A DNA stretch of 64,000 nucleotides from Bacillus sp. Cs-700 (GTDB lineage: Bacteria > Bacillota > Bacilli > Bacillales > Guptibacillaceae): NCBI RefSeq assembly GCF_011082085.1, contig NZ_CP041063.1:930001-994000 (forward strand). Direction: 5' to 3'. The notes beneath the pieces were generated by a model. It saw nothing but the letters and a program-made list of their open reading frames with translations, did not search any database and was not told the origin of the DNA. Positions 8,986-17,657 of the stretch are shown here, in pieces. Positions within the stretch are counted from its first letter, which is position 1. Every line of letters starts with the position of its first letter. Both the position numbers and the translations under genes were made by a program.

Positions 8986-10149
8986 TTATCTCTTCTGCTT
9001 GATGACCTTTCCGTATGTCCCACCACCGCCTTGTTTTAATGCAAGTCCTCCACGTCGTGAAAGGACAATTAGATGAGCGAGTGGTTCACCTACTACATTA
9101 GCCAAATCACTTTCGCTAACGGCATGGAGAATATTCATTTCCGTTCCAAAAACAGCTAAAAGCCGTTCGAATGTTTTCGGACCAAGTCCTGGAAGAAAAT
9201 CTAAAGGAACATGATGAATATAAGGCGGGCGCATAGGATGAGTGGTAGCTGAACTTAATTCTTGAATTCGATTCAATACTCCCTTCACTATTTTATGACT
9301 ACCACAAACTTCGCAATGCGTTTGAAGTACAGGGGTGTGACATTGAGAACAACTCGTTCTATAATATTTACCTAACTTTGGACTTAAGCCAAAATTCGCT
9401 TTAATCTCCAGGCCTTCAACCCCTTTTAAAGCCTTCGACCATTCTGTAAATGACGCCTCTCTTATAGATAATAGCTGATATTCCCTAGCCATTTTTTGTA
9501 TAGAATGCGCATCGGAATTAGTTAAATAAGGGAAAGTATGAAGCTCCTCGATCTGATCTGCCATTTGCGTATCTGACGAAAGTCCTAGTTCAATTCCGTC
9601 TATTTTATTGGGATCCAACACTTCACTTATTGAACGATTAACCCCTTTACCATAAAGACTTTTAAATGGCGTAAATACATGAGCAGGTATGAATAAACCA
9701 CCAAGTTCTCTTGTTTTCTCTTGAATAACTTCAGCCTTTTCGTAGATCCGCTGTGAGCTAAGCGAGACGTTTTTCATGCGAGAATTAAGCCACTCTGAAA
9801 AATGTTTCATTTTTGATAAATTCGGCAAATAAACTAATACGTGAATGGGACCCTGGCAGTTTTCATCATAGATTTCAAATTCGGTTCCTAAAATGAGTGT
9901 AAGCGACCCGAAGCGAATGCCACCATCTTTTAATTCATACCCTTGACCTCTAACAATGTATTCTTCCAATTCTGCTATTACTTCAGGAACGTGACAATCA
10001 ATGACACCAATCATATCAAGACCTTTTCTCGATCTCGCTTCTTTTAAGATTGCAGATAATGTTAAAGAATTTGCTCCAGTTATTTTTACTGCTTTATTGG
10101 TCCTTGTCCTCCCAATATGGATATGGAAGTCTGCATAACATGACTTCAT
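8986..10149 (-). CDS. Endonuclease Q (PHP-domain DNA repair nuclease, YqxK type)
   Basis: EndoQ cuts DNA 5' of deaminated bases and abasic sites. The family is common in archaea and present in some bacteria, including B. subtilis YqxK. In 387 residues the order is as expected: an N-terminal PHP metal domain starting DFHIHIGRTRT, with further His/Asp ligands in IGVIDCHVPEV, LIPAHVFTPF-type and TNSDAHS segments; a four-Cys zinc ribbon (CSQCHTP and CEVCG, near residues 269-286); then a helix-hairpin-helix (LPGLGPKTFERLL). Its ATG overlaps the nudF stop (ATGA), so the two are translationally coupled in an apparent nucleotide-damage operon. Confidence 0.88.
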   Translation of the reverse strand: MKSCYADFHIHIGRTRTNKAVKITGANSLTLSAILKEARSRKGLDMIGVIDCHVPEVIAELEEYIVRGQGYELKDGGIRFGSLTLILGTEFEIYDENCQGPIHVLVYLPNLSKMKHFSEWLNSRMKNVSLSSQRIYEKAEVIQEKTRELGGLFIPAHVFTPFKSLYGKGVNRSISEVLDPNKIDGIELGLSSDTQMADQIEELHTFPYLTNSDAHSIQKMAREYQLLSIREASFTEWSKALKGVEGLEIKANFGLSPKLGKYYRTSCSQCHTPVLQTHCEVCGSHKIVKGVLNRIQELSSATTHPMRPPYIHHVPLDFLPGLGPKTFERLLAVFGTEMNILHAVSESDLANVVGEPLAHLIVLSRRGGLALKQGGGGTYGKVIKQKR

Positions 10150-10688
10150 TTCATCAGCTTCATTTTTAAATACATGATCGCATATGCCGTTTTTGCGTCA
10201 TGAATCTCCTGGCTATCTACCATTTCTTCCATTTCTTCTATTGATAAATGAAGTAGATCAAGAAATTCATCTTCATCAGCGGACTGCTCTCCCTTTTTCG
10301 TTAATCCTTTGGCAACATATAAATGGACAAGCTCATTAGCAAAGCCCGGAGATGTATAGAACGAAATCACTTTTTCAAGTTTTTCACACGTATAACCGGT
10401 TTCTTCTTCTAGTTCACGCACAGCAGTTAATTCAGGCTCTTCACCTTGCTCAAGTTTACCTGCTGGTATTTCTACAATCGCTTTGCCTAGCGCTTTACGA
10501 TATTGCCTAACCGCAAGTATTTTATCATCGGGTGTTTGAGCAATAATCGCAACCGCACCGGGATGATCGATTAATTCTCGCTTGCTTTGTTTACCATTCG
10601 GTAACTGCACATCCTCTACTCTAACGTCAATAATACGACCTTCATAAATCGTTTCTGAGTGCAAGGTCTTTTCATATAAATGGTCCAT
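10146..10688 (-). CDS. nudF: ADP-ribose pyrophosphatase (NUDIX) NudF
   Basis: Hydrolyses ADP-ribose to AMP and ribose-5-phosphate. The 180-residue protein has the full NUDIX box beginning GKLEQGEEPELTAVRELEEE and continuing TGY, with the upstream VAIIAQTPDDKILAVRQYRK strand of the family. GGAG lies somewhat far (about 12 nt) from the ATG. The stop overlaps the EndoQ start. Divergent from mciZ across 113 nt. Confidence 0.92.
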   Translation of the reverse strand: MDHLYEKTLHSETIYEGRIIDVRVEDVQLPNGKQSKRELIDHPGAVAIIAQTPDDKILAVRQYRKALGKAIVEIPAGKLEQGEEPELTAVRELEEETGYTCEKLEKVISFYTSPGFANELVHLYVAKGLTKKGEQSADEDEFLDLLHLSIEEMEEMVDSQEIHDAKTAYAIMYLKMKLMK

Positions 10689-10801
10689 TGCTTCATCATC
10701 TCCTGGTTCTAAAAATTACAATCGATACATAAAGTCTATCACATGAGACAAATAATAGGGAAAGATAGCAACCGTATCGAACTATTTAGGAGGTCTTGAT
10801 T

Positions 10802-10960
10802 ATGAAAGTTTATATTCAGCCGAATGGGATTACGATGGTTGGAAAACCAAAGCAAATTCAATTAATGATCAGACACTATATGAATCATTATGAAACGATT
10901 GAAGAATGGATTCACGCCCCTGCAGTTCGTACAAAATCGCACTTAAGATTAATTCAATAA
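10802..10960 (+). CDS. mciZ: Cell-division inhibitor peptide MciZ
   Basis: Small protein that caps FtsZ filaments and blocks Z-ring assembly in the mother cell during sporulation. The 52-codon frame starts at an ATG behind AGGAGGT. The pattern MKV-x4-P-x-G-x4-VGK-x3-I and a later WI-x2-P matches the 40-residue B. subtilis MciZ closely as I remember it, and it is next to nudF as in Bacillus. It carries about a dozen extra C-terminal residues (AVRTKSHLRLIQ) beyond the WIHAP motif. No clear SigE promoter could be read upstream. A bidirectional terminator follows at once. Confidence 0.85.
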   Translation: MKVYIQPNGITMVGKPKQIQLMIRHYMNHYETIEEWIHAPAVRTKSHLRLIQ

Positions 10961-10963
10961 ACA

Positions 10964-10996
10964 AGAAACGCTGCCAGATATTGAGGCAGCGTTTCT
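10964..10996. terminator. Bidirectional terminator between mciZ and cysteine hydrolase gene
   Basis: Perfect 12-bp stem AGAAACGCTGCC/GGCAGCGTTTCT with a 9-nt loop, lying between the convergent genes. Uridine tracts are short on both sides. Confidence 0.7.
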
Positions 10997-10999
10997 GCT

Positions 11000-11539
11000 T
11001 TATCGAATTTCGGTTTTAAAAATGTTTTTCATTTGCTGTAAAAAAACATCATGGTATTCAGAAAATGTAGCCATACAATTGCTTTGAGCAATGGTATGAA
11101 AACCTCTTGCATAGGCACCATACGCGGTTAAAAAATCACATATATCGGTACATACGCCTGAGAGATGAACGGTGTCTATGTTTTTGCTTTTCAATATTTC
11201 TTCCAGGCTTGTGTTATAAAAAGCGTCATATTCTGGTTTAGGTACATAGGTGACTTGTGCATGATTTTGATTCGCTTCAAACCAAGTCTTCAATTCCCCA
11301 TATAAGTCTTGGCCCCAGGATCCGATAACATTATGTACGGGCCAAATCTTAAAGTGCTCATCATTTTCTTGATGGGCATCCATACATATGACAACTTCCT
11401 TTCCTTCTTCAAGAAACTCGTTTGCGAGCGTGATAATATTTGGAACAATCTCCTGCCCTACTTTTCCTGAAGTAAGTCCACCTTGATCGTGAATAAAGTC
11501 ATTGCTCATATCAATAATTAATAACGCTTCTTTCATCAT
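11000..11539 (-). CDS. Nicotinamidase/isochorismatase-family cysteine hydrolase
   Basis: Cytoplasmic amidase-fold enzyme of 179 residues. The triad is readable: Asp10 in LLIIDMSNDF, a Lys in YVPKPEYDAF, and the nucleophilic Cys in HLSGVCTDICDF, next to the family cis-peptide segment. The stretch IWPVHNVIGSWGQDLYGEL and the YDAFYNTSLEEIL loop resemble the Bacillus nicotinamidase YueJ, so nicotinamide to nicotinic acid in NAD salvage is the leading guess; other cysteine hydrolases are possible. Two adjacent ATGs behind GGGAGGGG are equally good starts. Confidence 0.8.
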   Translation of the reverse strand: MMKEALLIIDMSNDFIHDQGGLTSGKVGQEIVPNIITLANEFLEEGKEVVICMDAHQENDEHFKIWPVHNVIGSWGQDLYGELKTWFEANQNHAQVTYVPKPEYDAFYNTSLEEILKSKNIDTVHLSGVCTDICDFLTAYGAYARGFHTIAQSNCMATFSEYHDVFLQQMKNIFKTEIR

Positions 11540-11675
11540 TCTCCCCTCCCAGTGCCTTTACTATAGCAGGTGATTTTCCACGTGACAAGACACCAACTAC
11601 CTGCATATCATTGGCGTGAAATCGCTTATAACGGTACACTTAAAATAGAATTAATTTTGGGAGGTATGCTTCGTT

Positions 11676-12587
11676 ATGAAAACCAATCAAATTGGCAATT
11701 CAAAACTACATGTTAGTGAAATCGGACTAGGAACCATGTCACTAGGAACCGATCGAGCGAAAGCTGTCTCACTCATTCATGAGGCGATCGATAACGGCGT
11801 TACATTTATCGATACAGCAGATTTGTATGACTTCGGTTTAAATGAAGAAATCGTCGGAGAGGCATTGCGTGATCGAAGAGATTCAGTTGTTCTTGCAACC
11901 AAGGCAGGGAATCATTTCGAAGAAGGGAAAGAGGGATGGTTCTGGGACCCTTCTAAAAAGCATATTAAGGGAGCCTTAAAAGAAAGTTTGAGACGTTTGA
12001 AAACAGATCATATTGACCTTTTCCAACTACATGGTGGTACGATTGAAGATCCGATTGATGAAACGATCGAGGCTTTCGAGGAATTAAAATCTGAAGGCCT
12101 CATTATTGAATATGGGATTTCTAGCATTCGACCAAATGTGATTCGTGAATTTGTAAAGAAATCTTCTATCGCTTCAGTCATGATGCAATATAGTATACTA
12201 GATCGTCGGCCTGAAGAAGAAATGCTAGATTTATTGCATAACAATAACATTAGTGTCATTGCTAGGGGTCCTCTCGCTAAAGGAATGTTAACAGATCAAT
12301 ACGATGAAAAAATTAAAGAAGATGGTTTTCTCGACTATTCTAAATTTGATGTTCTTGAAACGGTTAAACAGCTGAATGAGATAAAAGGGAACAAGCGCAA
12401 TATGACTCAGACGGCACTTAAATATGCACTTGCTCACCCTGCTGTAGCCACCGTTATTCCCGGAGCTAGTCGAAGTAAACAACTCCTTGCAAACATTACC
12501 GCACAGAATGCACCAGACTTAACACCCGATGAAGTACAAAAAATACGTGACGTTTCGAAAAAAAATGTATATGATAAGCACCGTTAA
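11676..12587 (+). CDS. Aldo/keto reductase
   Basis: NADPH-dependent (alpha/beta)8-barrel oxidoreductase of 303 residues. The family features are present: GLGTMSLG at the start, catalytic Asp and Tyr in FIDTADLYDFGLNEEIVG (residues about 45-62), Lys in VLATKAG, His in DLFQLHGGT, and the C-terminal cofactor-binding VIPGASRSKQLLANI. It resembles the YccK/IolS-like group of Bacillus; the substrate cannot be told. Monocistronic between two strong terminators. Confidence 0.88.
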   Translation: MKTNQIGNSKLHVSEIGLGTMSLGTDRAKAVSLIHEAIDNGVTFIDTADLYDFGLNEEIVGEALRDRRDSVVLATKAGNHFEEGKEGWFWDPSKKHIKGALKESLRRLKTDHIDLFQLHGGTIEDPIDETIEAFEELKSEGLIIEYGISSIRPNVIREFVKKSSIASVMMQYSILDRRPEEEMLDLLHNNNISVIARGPLAKGMLTDQYDEKIKEDGFLDYSKFDVLETVKQLNEIKGNKRNMTQTALKYALAHPAVATVIPGASRSKQLLANITAQNAPDLTPDEVQKIRDVSKKNVYDKHR

Positions 12588-12592
12588 ATGTA

Positions 12593-12622
12593 AAATAGCG
12601 CAGTCAACTGACTGCGCTATTT
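12593..12622. terminator. Bidirectional terminator
   Basis: Perfect 13-bp stem AAATAGCGCAGTC/GACTGCGCTATTT with an AACT loop, between the convergent reductase and CoA-transferase genes. Confidence 0.85.
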
Positions 12623-12645
12623 CCTTTTCGACTCAAAATTAAAAT

Positions 12646-13317
12646 CTAAAAGGAGTCTAATATGGGATTATTTATTATTAGTTCTGGTTCTGTTGACGCT
12701 TGAATTTGCTCAATACTATAGCCAGATGCCACTTCTTTTAATTCAAGTCCTTCAACCGTAATATCAATAACAGCTCGCTCGGTAATAATGCGATTGACAA
12801 CACCTTTCCCTGTTAGAGGGAGGCTACATGAGTTTAGAATTTTAGTTTCTCCATTTTTGTTAACGTGGTCCATGATTACCACAATCCGTTTTGCTCCATG
12901 AACGAGATCCATTGCTCCTCCCATTCCTTTAATCATCTTTCCAGGTATCATCCAATTCGCAAGATCGCCATTCTTCGAAACTTCCATTCCACCTAAAATG
13001 GCCACGTCAATATGTCCTCCTCGAATCATTGCAAATGACTCGGCACTATCAAAATAAGCGGCTCCTTGCATTGCAGTAACCGTTTCTTTTCCTGCATTAA
13101 TTAAGTCAGGTTCAACCTCGCCTTCACTTGGATAAGGTCCAATACCTAGAAGGCCATTTTCCGATTGAAGAACGATCTTTTTACCATCTGGAATGTAATT
13201 AGCTACCATTGTCGGCATTCCAATTCCCAGATTTACGTAAGAGCCGTCCAGGATTTCTTTTTCAGCACGTCTTGCAATCTTTTCACGAACTGCTGCTTTA
13301 TCTACTTTAACCATCAT
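12646..13317 (-). CDS. scoB: 3-oxoacid CoA-transferase subunit B
   Basis: Beta subunit of the heterodimeric CoA-transferase that activates acetoacetate using succinyl-CoA or acetyl-CoA. It has 223 residues; the catalytic glutamate lies in the SENGLLG motif (Glu53) after the conserved GIGMPTMVANY. Two consecutive ATGs follow AGGAGG, and the second (13314) has the better spacing. It is the last gene of thiolase-subunit A-subunit B, 7 nt after subunit A. Genes of this type are named scoAB in B. subtilis and atoDA in E. coli. Confidence 0.92.
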   Translation of the reverse strand: MMVKVDKAAVREKIARRAEKEILDGSYVNLGIGMPTMVANYIPDGKKIVLQSENGLLGIGPYPSEGEVEPDLINAGKETVTAMQGAAYFDSAESFAMIRGGHIDVAILGGMEVSKNGDLANWMIPGKMIKGMGGAMDLVHGAKRIVVIMDHVNKNGETKILNSCSLPLTGKGVVNRIITERAVIDITVEGLELKEVASGYSIEQIQASTEPELIINNPILDSF

Positions 13318-13324
13318 TAGCCTC

Positions 13325-14011
13325 CTATCGCGTCGTTAATCGCTCAATCTTCTTTTGCTGCTCACCAACAATAACCTTCTGTACATAAATGCTCGGAGTA
13401 TGAATAGAATCTGGATCTAACTCTCCAACACCCACTAATTCTTCAACTTCTGCAACCGTTACTTTTCCTGCGGCTGCAATCATTGGGTTAAAGTTGCGTG
13501 CCGTTTTGTTGTAGACTAAATTCCCCATTACATCTCCTTTGAGTGCTCGAACAAAGGAAAAATCAGCTTGTATCGCTTCTTCAAGCAAATATTCTTTTCC
13601 ATTAAATGTTTTTACTTCCTTTCCTTCAGCAATCGGCGTTCCGACGCCGGCTGGAGTATAGAAGGCCGGGATTCCAGCCCCCCCAGCTCTAATTCGTTCT
13701 GCCAATGTTCCTTGTGGAATGAGCTCCACTTCTAATTCTCCTGAAAGCACCTGTCTTTCAAACTCTTTGTTTTCACCAACGTAAGATCCAATCATTTTTT
13801 TAATCTGTTTATTTTTAAGAAGCAATCCCAGACCCCAATCATCAACTCCACAGTTGTTTGATATGACTGTTAAGTCCTTTGTTCCTCTCTCTTTTAATGC
13901 AAGAATTAAATTCTCTGGAATACCTACTAAGCCAAACCCGCCAACAAGAATCGTTGCCCCGTCCTGAACATCTTGTACTGCTTCTTGAAATGTATCAAGT
14001 ATTGGTTTCAT
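13325..14011 (-). CDS. scoA: 3-oxoacid CoA-transferase subunit A
   Basis: Alpha subunit of the same enzyme, 228 residues. The CoA-binding glycine-rich segment [14 protein letters not shown] lies near residues 22-35, and the family block [16 protein letters not shown] near 108-123. AGGAGG precedes the ATG. It follows the thiolase by 21 nt and precedes subunit B by 7 nt, so the enzyme pair can convert acetoacetate to two acetyl-CoA. Expression is expected to follow the thiolase promoter and its cre site. Confidence 0.93.
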   Translation of the reverse strand: MKPILDTFQEAVQDVQDGATILVGGFGLVGIPENLILALKERGTKDLTVISNNCGVDDWGLGLLLKNKQIKKMIGSYVGENKEFERQVLSGELEVELIPQGTLAERIRAGGAGIPAFYTPAGVGTPIAEGKEVKTFNGKEYLLEEAIQADFSFVRALKGDVMGNLVYNKTARNFNPMIAAAGKVTVAEVEELVGVGELDPDSIHTPSIYVQKVIVGEQQKKIERLTTR

Positions 14012-14032
14012 TTACTTTTACCTCCTGCCATT

Positions 14033-15217
14033 TTAAGTTCGTTCAACAATTGTTGCTACTCCCTGTCCTCCACCAATACAAAGCGTAGCTAGACCATAGC
14101 GCTCATTTCTACGTTTCATTTCATGTAGTAGAGTAACTAGAATTCGAGTGCCACTTGCACCAATCGGATGACCAAGTGCAATAGCCCCACCGTTTACATT
14201 TAAGATTTCTTTATTAAAATCAAGATCTCTTCCAACGGCAAGAGACTGTGCAGCAAAAGCCTCATTTGCTTCTACTAGATTCATTTGGTTCATTGAAAGC
14301 CCAGCACGTTCAAGTGCTTTCTTCGTAGCCGGAACTGGACCTAGCCCCATAACGCTCGGATCTACTCCACCGCTTGCATTCGAGCGAATAACAGCAAGGT
14401 ATTCTATTCCAAGTTCATCTGCTTTCTCTTTACTCATTAAAACAACAGCGGCTGCGCCGTCGTTAATTCCGGAAGCGTTTCCTGCCGTAACCCCACCGTC
14501 TTTCTTAAAAGCTGGGCGTAACTTTGCAAGTTTATCAGCCGTCGTTCCTGGTTTAACGTATTCATCAGTATCAAATAATAGAGGTTCACCTTTTCGCTGC
14601 GGAATAGTAACAGGGAGAATCTCTTCTTTAAATCGTCCCTCTTTAATAGCAGCCTGTGCTTTTTGTTGACTCCAGGCAGCAAATTCATCCATCTCTTTTC
14701 TTGTTAGATGATAATGATCACACAAATTCTCAGCAGTAACACCCATATGGTAATCGTTAAATGCGCACCATAATCCATCTTGAATCATACTATCCACCAT
14801 CTTTTGGTCACCCATTCGTAAGCCTTCTCGCGCTCCGTTTAATAAATAAGGTGCCTGACTCATGTTCTCCATCCCACCGGCGACAACAATATCTTGATCG
14901 CCAAGCATAATAGATTGAGCTCCTAGATGAACGGTTTTCAATCCTGATCCACAAACTTTATTGATTGTCATTGCAGGAGTTGAAACTGGGATTCCCGCTT
15001 TAATCGCAGCTTGACGAGCAGGATTTTGTCCGAGACCCGCTTGAAGAACGTTTCCCATAATGACTTCTTCCACCTGATCTATCGATAAGCCAGCTTTTTC
15101 GATCGCTCCCTTAATGACCGCGGCCCCAAGTTCTGTAGCAGATATAGATTTTAGTGAACCATTAAATGAACCTACTGGCGTTCTGATAGCGCTTACAATT
15201 ACAACATCTCGACTCAT
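14033..15217 (-). CDS. Acetyl-CoA C-acetyltransferase (thiolase)
   Basis: Condenses or cleaves acetoacetyl-CoA. At 394 residues it has the three thiolase signatures: the acyl-enzyme Cys89 in [11 protein letters not shown], His in [15 protein letters not shown] (about residue 348), and the second Cys in LCIGGGQG (about 378). It heads the minus-strand ketone-body operon behind GGAGGAAAT and diverges from HMG-CoA lyase. Codons 7-12 contain a perfect cre sequence. Direction in vivo is probably degradative given the CoA-transferase partners; polyhydroxybutyrate synthesis cannot be excluded from this gene alone. Confidence 0.93.
   Translation of the reverse strand: MSRDVVIVSAIRTPVGSFNGSLKSISATELGAAVIKGAIEKAGLSIDQVEEVIMGNVLQAGLGQNPARQAAIKAGIPVSTPAMTINKVCGSGLKTVHLGAQSIMLGDQDIVVAGGMENMSQAPYLLNGAREGLRMGDQKMVDSMIQDGLWCAFNDYHMGVTAENLCDHYHLTRKEMDEFAAWSQQKAQAAIKEGRFKEEILPVTIPQRKGEPLLFDTDEYVKPGTTADKLAKLRPAFKKDGGVTAGNASGINDGAAAVVLMSKEKADELGIEYLAVIRSNASGGVDPSVMGLGPVPATKKALERAGLSMNQMNLVEANEAFAAQSLAVGRDLDFNKEILNVNGGAIALGHPIGASGTRILVTLLHEMKRRNERYGLATLCIGGGQGVATIVERT
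15184..15197. promoter_or_regulatory. cre site (CcpA) inside the thiolase 5' coding end
   Basis: TGTAAGCGCTATCA on the minus strand fits all fixed positions of TGWAANCGNTNWCA. It lies 21-34 nt inside the thiolase reading frame, where CcpA binding would act as a roadblock. Confidence 0.65.
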
Positions 15218-15354
15218 TTCGATTTCCTCCTTATGTATCTATGACTCTCTTCTACATAATTCTTACTGCATTCAAAAAAATCCTTCCTCCAAGTAAGAAT
15301 TTCCATTATTCAAACGATTCCCTTGCCAGACTCTATTTCCTTTGTTTTAATTAA

Positions 15355-15368
15355 AGATAGCGCTTACA
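15355..15368. promoter_or_regulatory. cre site (CcpA) before HMG-CoA lyase
   Basis: TGTAAGCGCTATCT on the minus strand matches all but the last fixed position of the cre consensus. It shares a 14-nt core (GATAGCGCTTACAA) with the site inside the thiolase gene and abuts the ribosome site of the lyase. Confidence 0.6.
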
Positions 15369-15378
15369 AGGAAGGGTG

Positions 15379-16296
15379 ATGAATGTTTTGCTACCACAAC
15401 ACGCTACGATCATTGAAGTAGGTCCAAGAGATGGGCTTCAAAATGAACAGAACCAGATCAAAACAAATAATAAAATCCGTTTTATTAAAGCTCTAAAAGC
15501 AGCAGGAATGAAAGAAATAGAAATTACTTCATTTGTCTCACCGAAATGGGTTCCCCAAATGAAAGATGCCAGTGAAATAGTAAAAACATGCCTTGATGAT
15601 ACTCGGAACTTTGTTTTAGCTCCTAACCGTAAAGGGGTAGAGAGAATTAAAGAAACGAACGTGAAAGCCATAGCACTTTTTGCTGGTGTTAGTAACTCCT
15701 TTAATCAAAAGAATAGCAATAAAGGGACAAAGGAGCTTCTTCATGAGCTCTTTCCTTTAGTCGAAGAATTAAAAGCGGATGGTTACTTCGTTCGAGCCTG
15801 TATTTCCACTGCTTTCTATTGCCCATATGAAGGGAAAATAGACGGTAATGATACAATTGACGTTTGTCATCAATTCGTTAATGCAGGTGTAGATGAATTA
15901 AGCGTAGCGGATACTATTGGAATGGCCACTCCAGAGGAATCGCACAACCTTTTTAGCCAACTTGTAAGGGAATTTCCAACAACATTGTTAACAGCGCATT
16001 TCCATGATACACGTGGAATGGCCCTTGCTAACATCTATGCATGCCTTCAAGCTGGAATTTCAAGATTTGATACGTCAGCTGGTGGACTTGGCGGCTGTCC
16101 TTTCGCCAAAGGAGCGACAGGCAACGTTGCCACAGAAAGTGTCGTCTATATGTTGGAGAGAATGGGAATCAAAACAGGTATTGATCTAGAAAAACTAATG
16201 GGAGCAATTGATGAGATTGAGCCTCACCTATCAAGATCCATCCTAACGCCTTATCGAACGTTATATAAACAAGAAAAGGAAGCCTCTATAAAGTAG
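15379..16296 (+). CDS. Hydroxymethylglutaryl-CoA lyase
   Basis: Cleaves 3-hydroxy-3-methylglutaryl-CoA to acetyl-CoA and acetoacetate, the last step of leucine breakdown. The roughly 305-residue TIM barrel has the catalytic Arg-Asp in EVGPRDGLQNE, the metal-binding HFHDTRG, and the signature GGLGGCPFAKGATGNVATE with the active-site Cys. It resembles B. subtilis YngG. GTG at 15376 and ATG at 15379 are both behind AAGGAAGGG; the ATG is preferred. Its product acetoacetate is the substrate of the divergent CoA-transferase. Confidence 0.93.
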   Translation: MNVLLPQHATIIEVGPRDGLQNEQNQIKTNNKIRFIKALKAAGMKEIEITSFVSPKWVPQMKDASEIVKTCLDDTRNFVLAPNRKGVERIKETNVKAIALFAGVSNSFNQKNSNKGTKELLHELFPLVEELKADGYFVRACISTAFYCPYEGKIDGNDTIDVCHQFVNAGVDELSVADTIGMATPEESHNLFSQLVREFPTTLLTAHFHDTRGMALANIYACLQAGISRFDTSAGGLGGCPFAKGATGNVATESVVYMLERMGIKTGIDLEKLMGAIDEIEPHLSRSILTPYRTLYKQEKEASIK

Positions 16297-16323
16297 ACAT
16301 ATAAATATTATGGTAAACTAAAT

Positions 16324-16353
16324 AAAATAAGCACACAGACGTGTGCTTATTTT
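16324..16353. terminator. Bidirectional terminator after HMG-CoA lyase
   Basis: Perfect 13-bp stem AAAATAAGCACAC/GTGTGCTTATTTT with an AGAC loop. Its 3' arm overlaps the stop codon of the small minus-strand gene next to it. Confidence 0.85.
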
Positions 16354-16513
16354 ATCCTTTTACTATAGTTAGAATAATACTATAGATTAAAGCTAGAACT
16401 AGTCCACCGATGACCGTAATTCGATCCATCTTTTGACCTTTAAATAAATTTAGAACTCCCTTTACGACCATAAATACTACGAAAAAAATAACAAAATACA
16501 TCAAAAACGTCAC
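16352..16513 (-). CDS. Small two-helix membrane protein, unknown
   Basis: A 53-codon frame from GTG at 16513 behind an AGGGGG stretch, with an in-frame ATG four codons later as alternative start. Two hydrophobic segments (about residues 3-22 and 33-50) flank a basic loop (KGQKMDRIT), as in an integral hairpin protein. It lies 21 nt after the HesB-like gene on the same strand, so it probably ends the PadR operon. I do not recognise a family. The intact frame, ribosome-site-like sequence and tight fit to a terminator support it being real. Confidence 0.5.
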   Translation of the reverse strand: MTFLMYFVIFFVVFMVVKGVLNLFKGQKMDRITVIGGLVLALIYSIILTIVKG

Positions 16514-16534
16514 TCTAGTAAATCCCCCTAATCG

Positions 16535-16849
16535 TTATCCTTTGTTTATATACCGCATTCTCGGATTAATGATTTCACTATCACTTTTAAGCATAAAACA
16601 CTGGTGTTTTGGAAGGAAATCAATTTTCATTTCGTTATCAAAAAACACTTTATATTGTTTCTGAATCAATACGGGTCTAAAATTTGACTCAAGCGTCATA
16701 TTAAATTCACCTTGAGCGGAATCATTTACTAATTGCGTAACACCGTTCACAACACACCCGCAATCTTCGATGTCATAGTGTAACTTCATATAACCCTCAG
16801 CGTCATGTTCTAATTTCTCGATCGCTTGATCTGTAAAAGTCACTCTCAT
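16535..16849 (-). CDS. HesB/IscA-fold protein (YqkB-like, iron-sulfur biosynthesis family)
   Basis: A 104-residue protein with the beta-rich pattern of the Fe-S_biosyn/HesB fold: MRVTFTDQAIEKLE at the start, a DCGCVVNG turn with two cysteines near residue 30, and a C-terminal strand LKSDSEIINPRMRYI. The usual C-terminal CxC of true A-type carriers is absent, so it is more like YqkB/YneR-type relatives, whose role is unclear. The ATG at 16849 behind AGGAGAG is preferred over one six codons upstream. The ribosome site lies within the last codons of the PadR gene, implying coupling. Confidence 0.72.
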   Translation of the reverse strand: MRVTFTDQAIEKLEHDAEGYMKLHYDIEDCGCVVNGVTQLVNDSAQGEFNMTLESNFRPVLIQKQYKVFFDNEMKIDFLPKHQCFMLKSDSEIINPRMRYINKG

Positions 16850-16850
16850 G

Positions 16851-17411
16851 TTATCTCTCCTCTTCACTATCTTCTATAATAACGTCTATAAACTCAATCG
16901 CCCAGTCACACCACTCAATCCAGGTTTTCATCTGACGCCTACCGTATTCAAGCGTTAGGTATTCTCCCAGACGATCTTTCTCTATTCTATGATCAACTGC
17001 ATTTTCTTCTTTCCAGCTGTTCATGTGATCAAGCACCATTTGATGATGCTCTTTACTCTCTTTTAGAAATTGGATCGCTTCTTCTTTTGGAATGAGATGA
17101 AATAAAGAAACACGCATCAATTGTTCGTTTTTCATTTTGGGTGGGTCTACAGTATGATGAGCAAGCCATTCAATGAGAAGACGATACCCTTTATCTTCAA
17201 TAGAGTAGATCTTCTTATCTGGAAGATCTAACTGTGGAACAATTTCAAAGCTTACTAGCTTCTCTTTCTCCATCTTTCCAAGTTCACGATAAATTTGTGT
17301 ATGATGCGCAGACCAAAAATGGATCATCGTTTCTCTAAATTGTTGTGTTAGCTCATATCCGGTTGATGGTTTCTTCGTGAGTAATCCAAGAAGAGCATAT
17401 CGTAAAGCCAT
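16851..17411 (-). CDS. PadR-family transcriptional regulator
   Basis: 186-residue PadR/Vir-type repressor. The winged helix covers residues 1-80 (YALLGLLTKKPSTGYELTQQF, shown in part by GLLTKKPSTGYEL, then IYRELGKMEKEKLV and KIYSIEDKGYRLL), and a helical dimerisation domain fills the rest (about 90-180). It ends one base before the start of the HesB-like gene. The ligand and target are unknown; auto-regulation of this short operon is the simplest guess. Confidence 0.88.
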   Translation of the reverse strand: MALRYALLGLLTKKPSTGYELTQQFRETMIHFWSAHHTQIYRELGKMEKEKLVSFEIVPQLDLPDKKIYSIEDKGYRLLIEWLAHHTVDPPKMKNEQLMRVSLFHLIPKEEAIQFLKESKEHHQMVLDHMNSWKEENAVDHRIEKDRLGEYLTLEYGRRQMKTWIEWCDWAIEFIDVIIEDSEEER

Positions 17412-17609
17412 ATCATCATTTCCTTTTCAGCAATTTGCTTCTTCTCTATTATAAACGTCTTTACAATATCTTTGCATATTTGAAGTTGTAAATCCACATT
17501 TGACAATTAATTTGAATTTCATTTTATCAGAAATGATAAGAAAACGCCCCCCCGGATAATATGCTTATACATTGCTAAGATGAAATTTGATAAAATACCA
17601 GACAATTCA

Positions 17610-17645
17610 AAAAAGCAGGCTGTCTATTTCGACTGCCTGCTTTTT
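17610..17645. terminator. Terminator after the bacillopeptidase F-like gene
   Basis: AAAAAGCAGGC/GCCTGCTTTTT stem with an inner three-pair extension, giving T tracts on both strands between divergently placed transcription units. Confidence 0.85.
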
Positions 17646-17657
17646 CGATGGTTTAAA

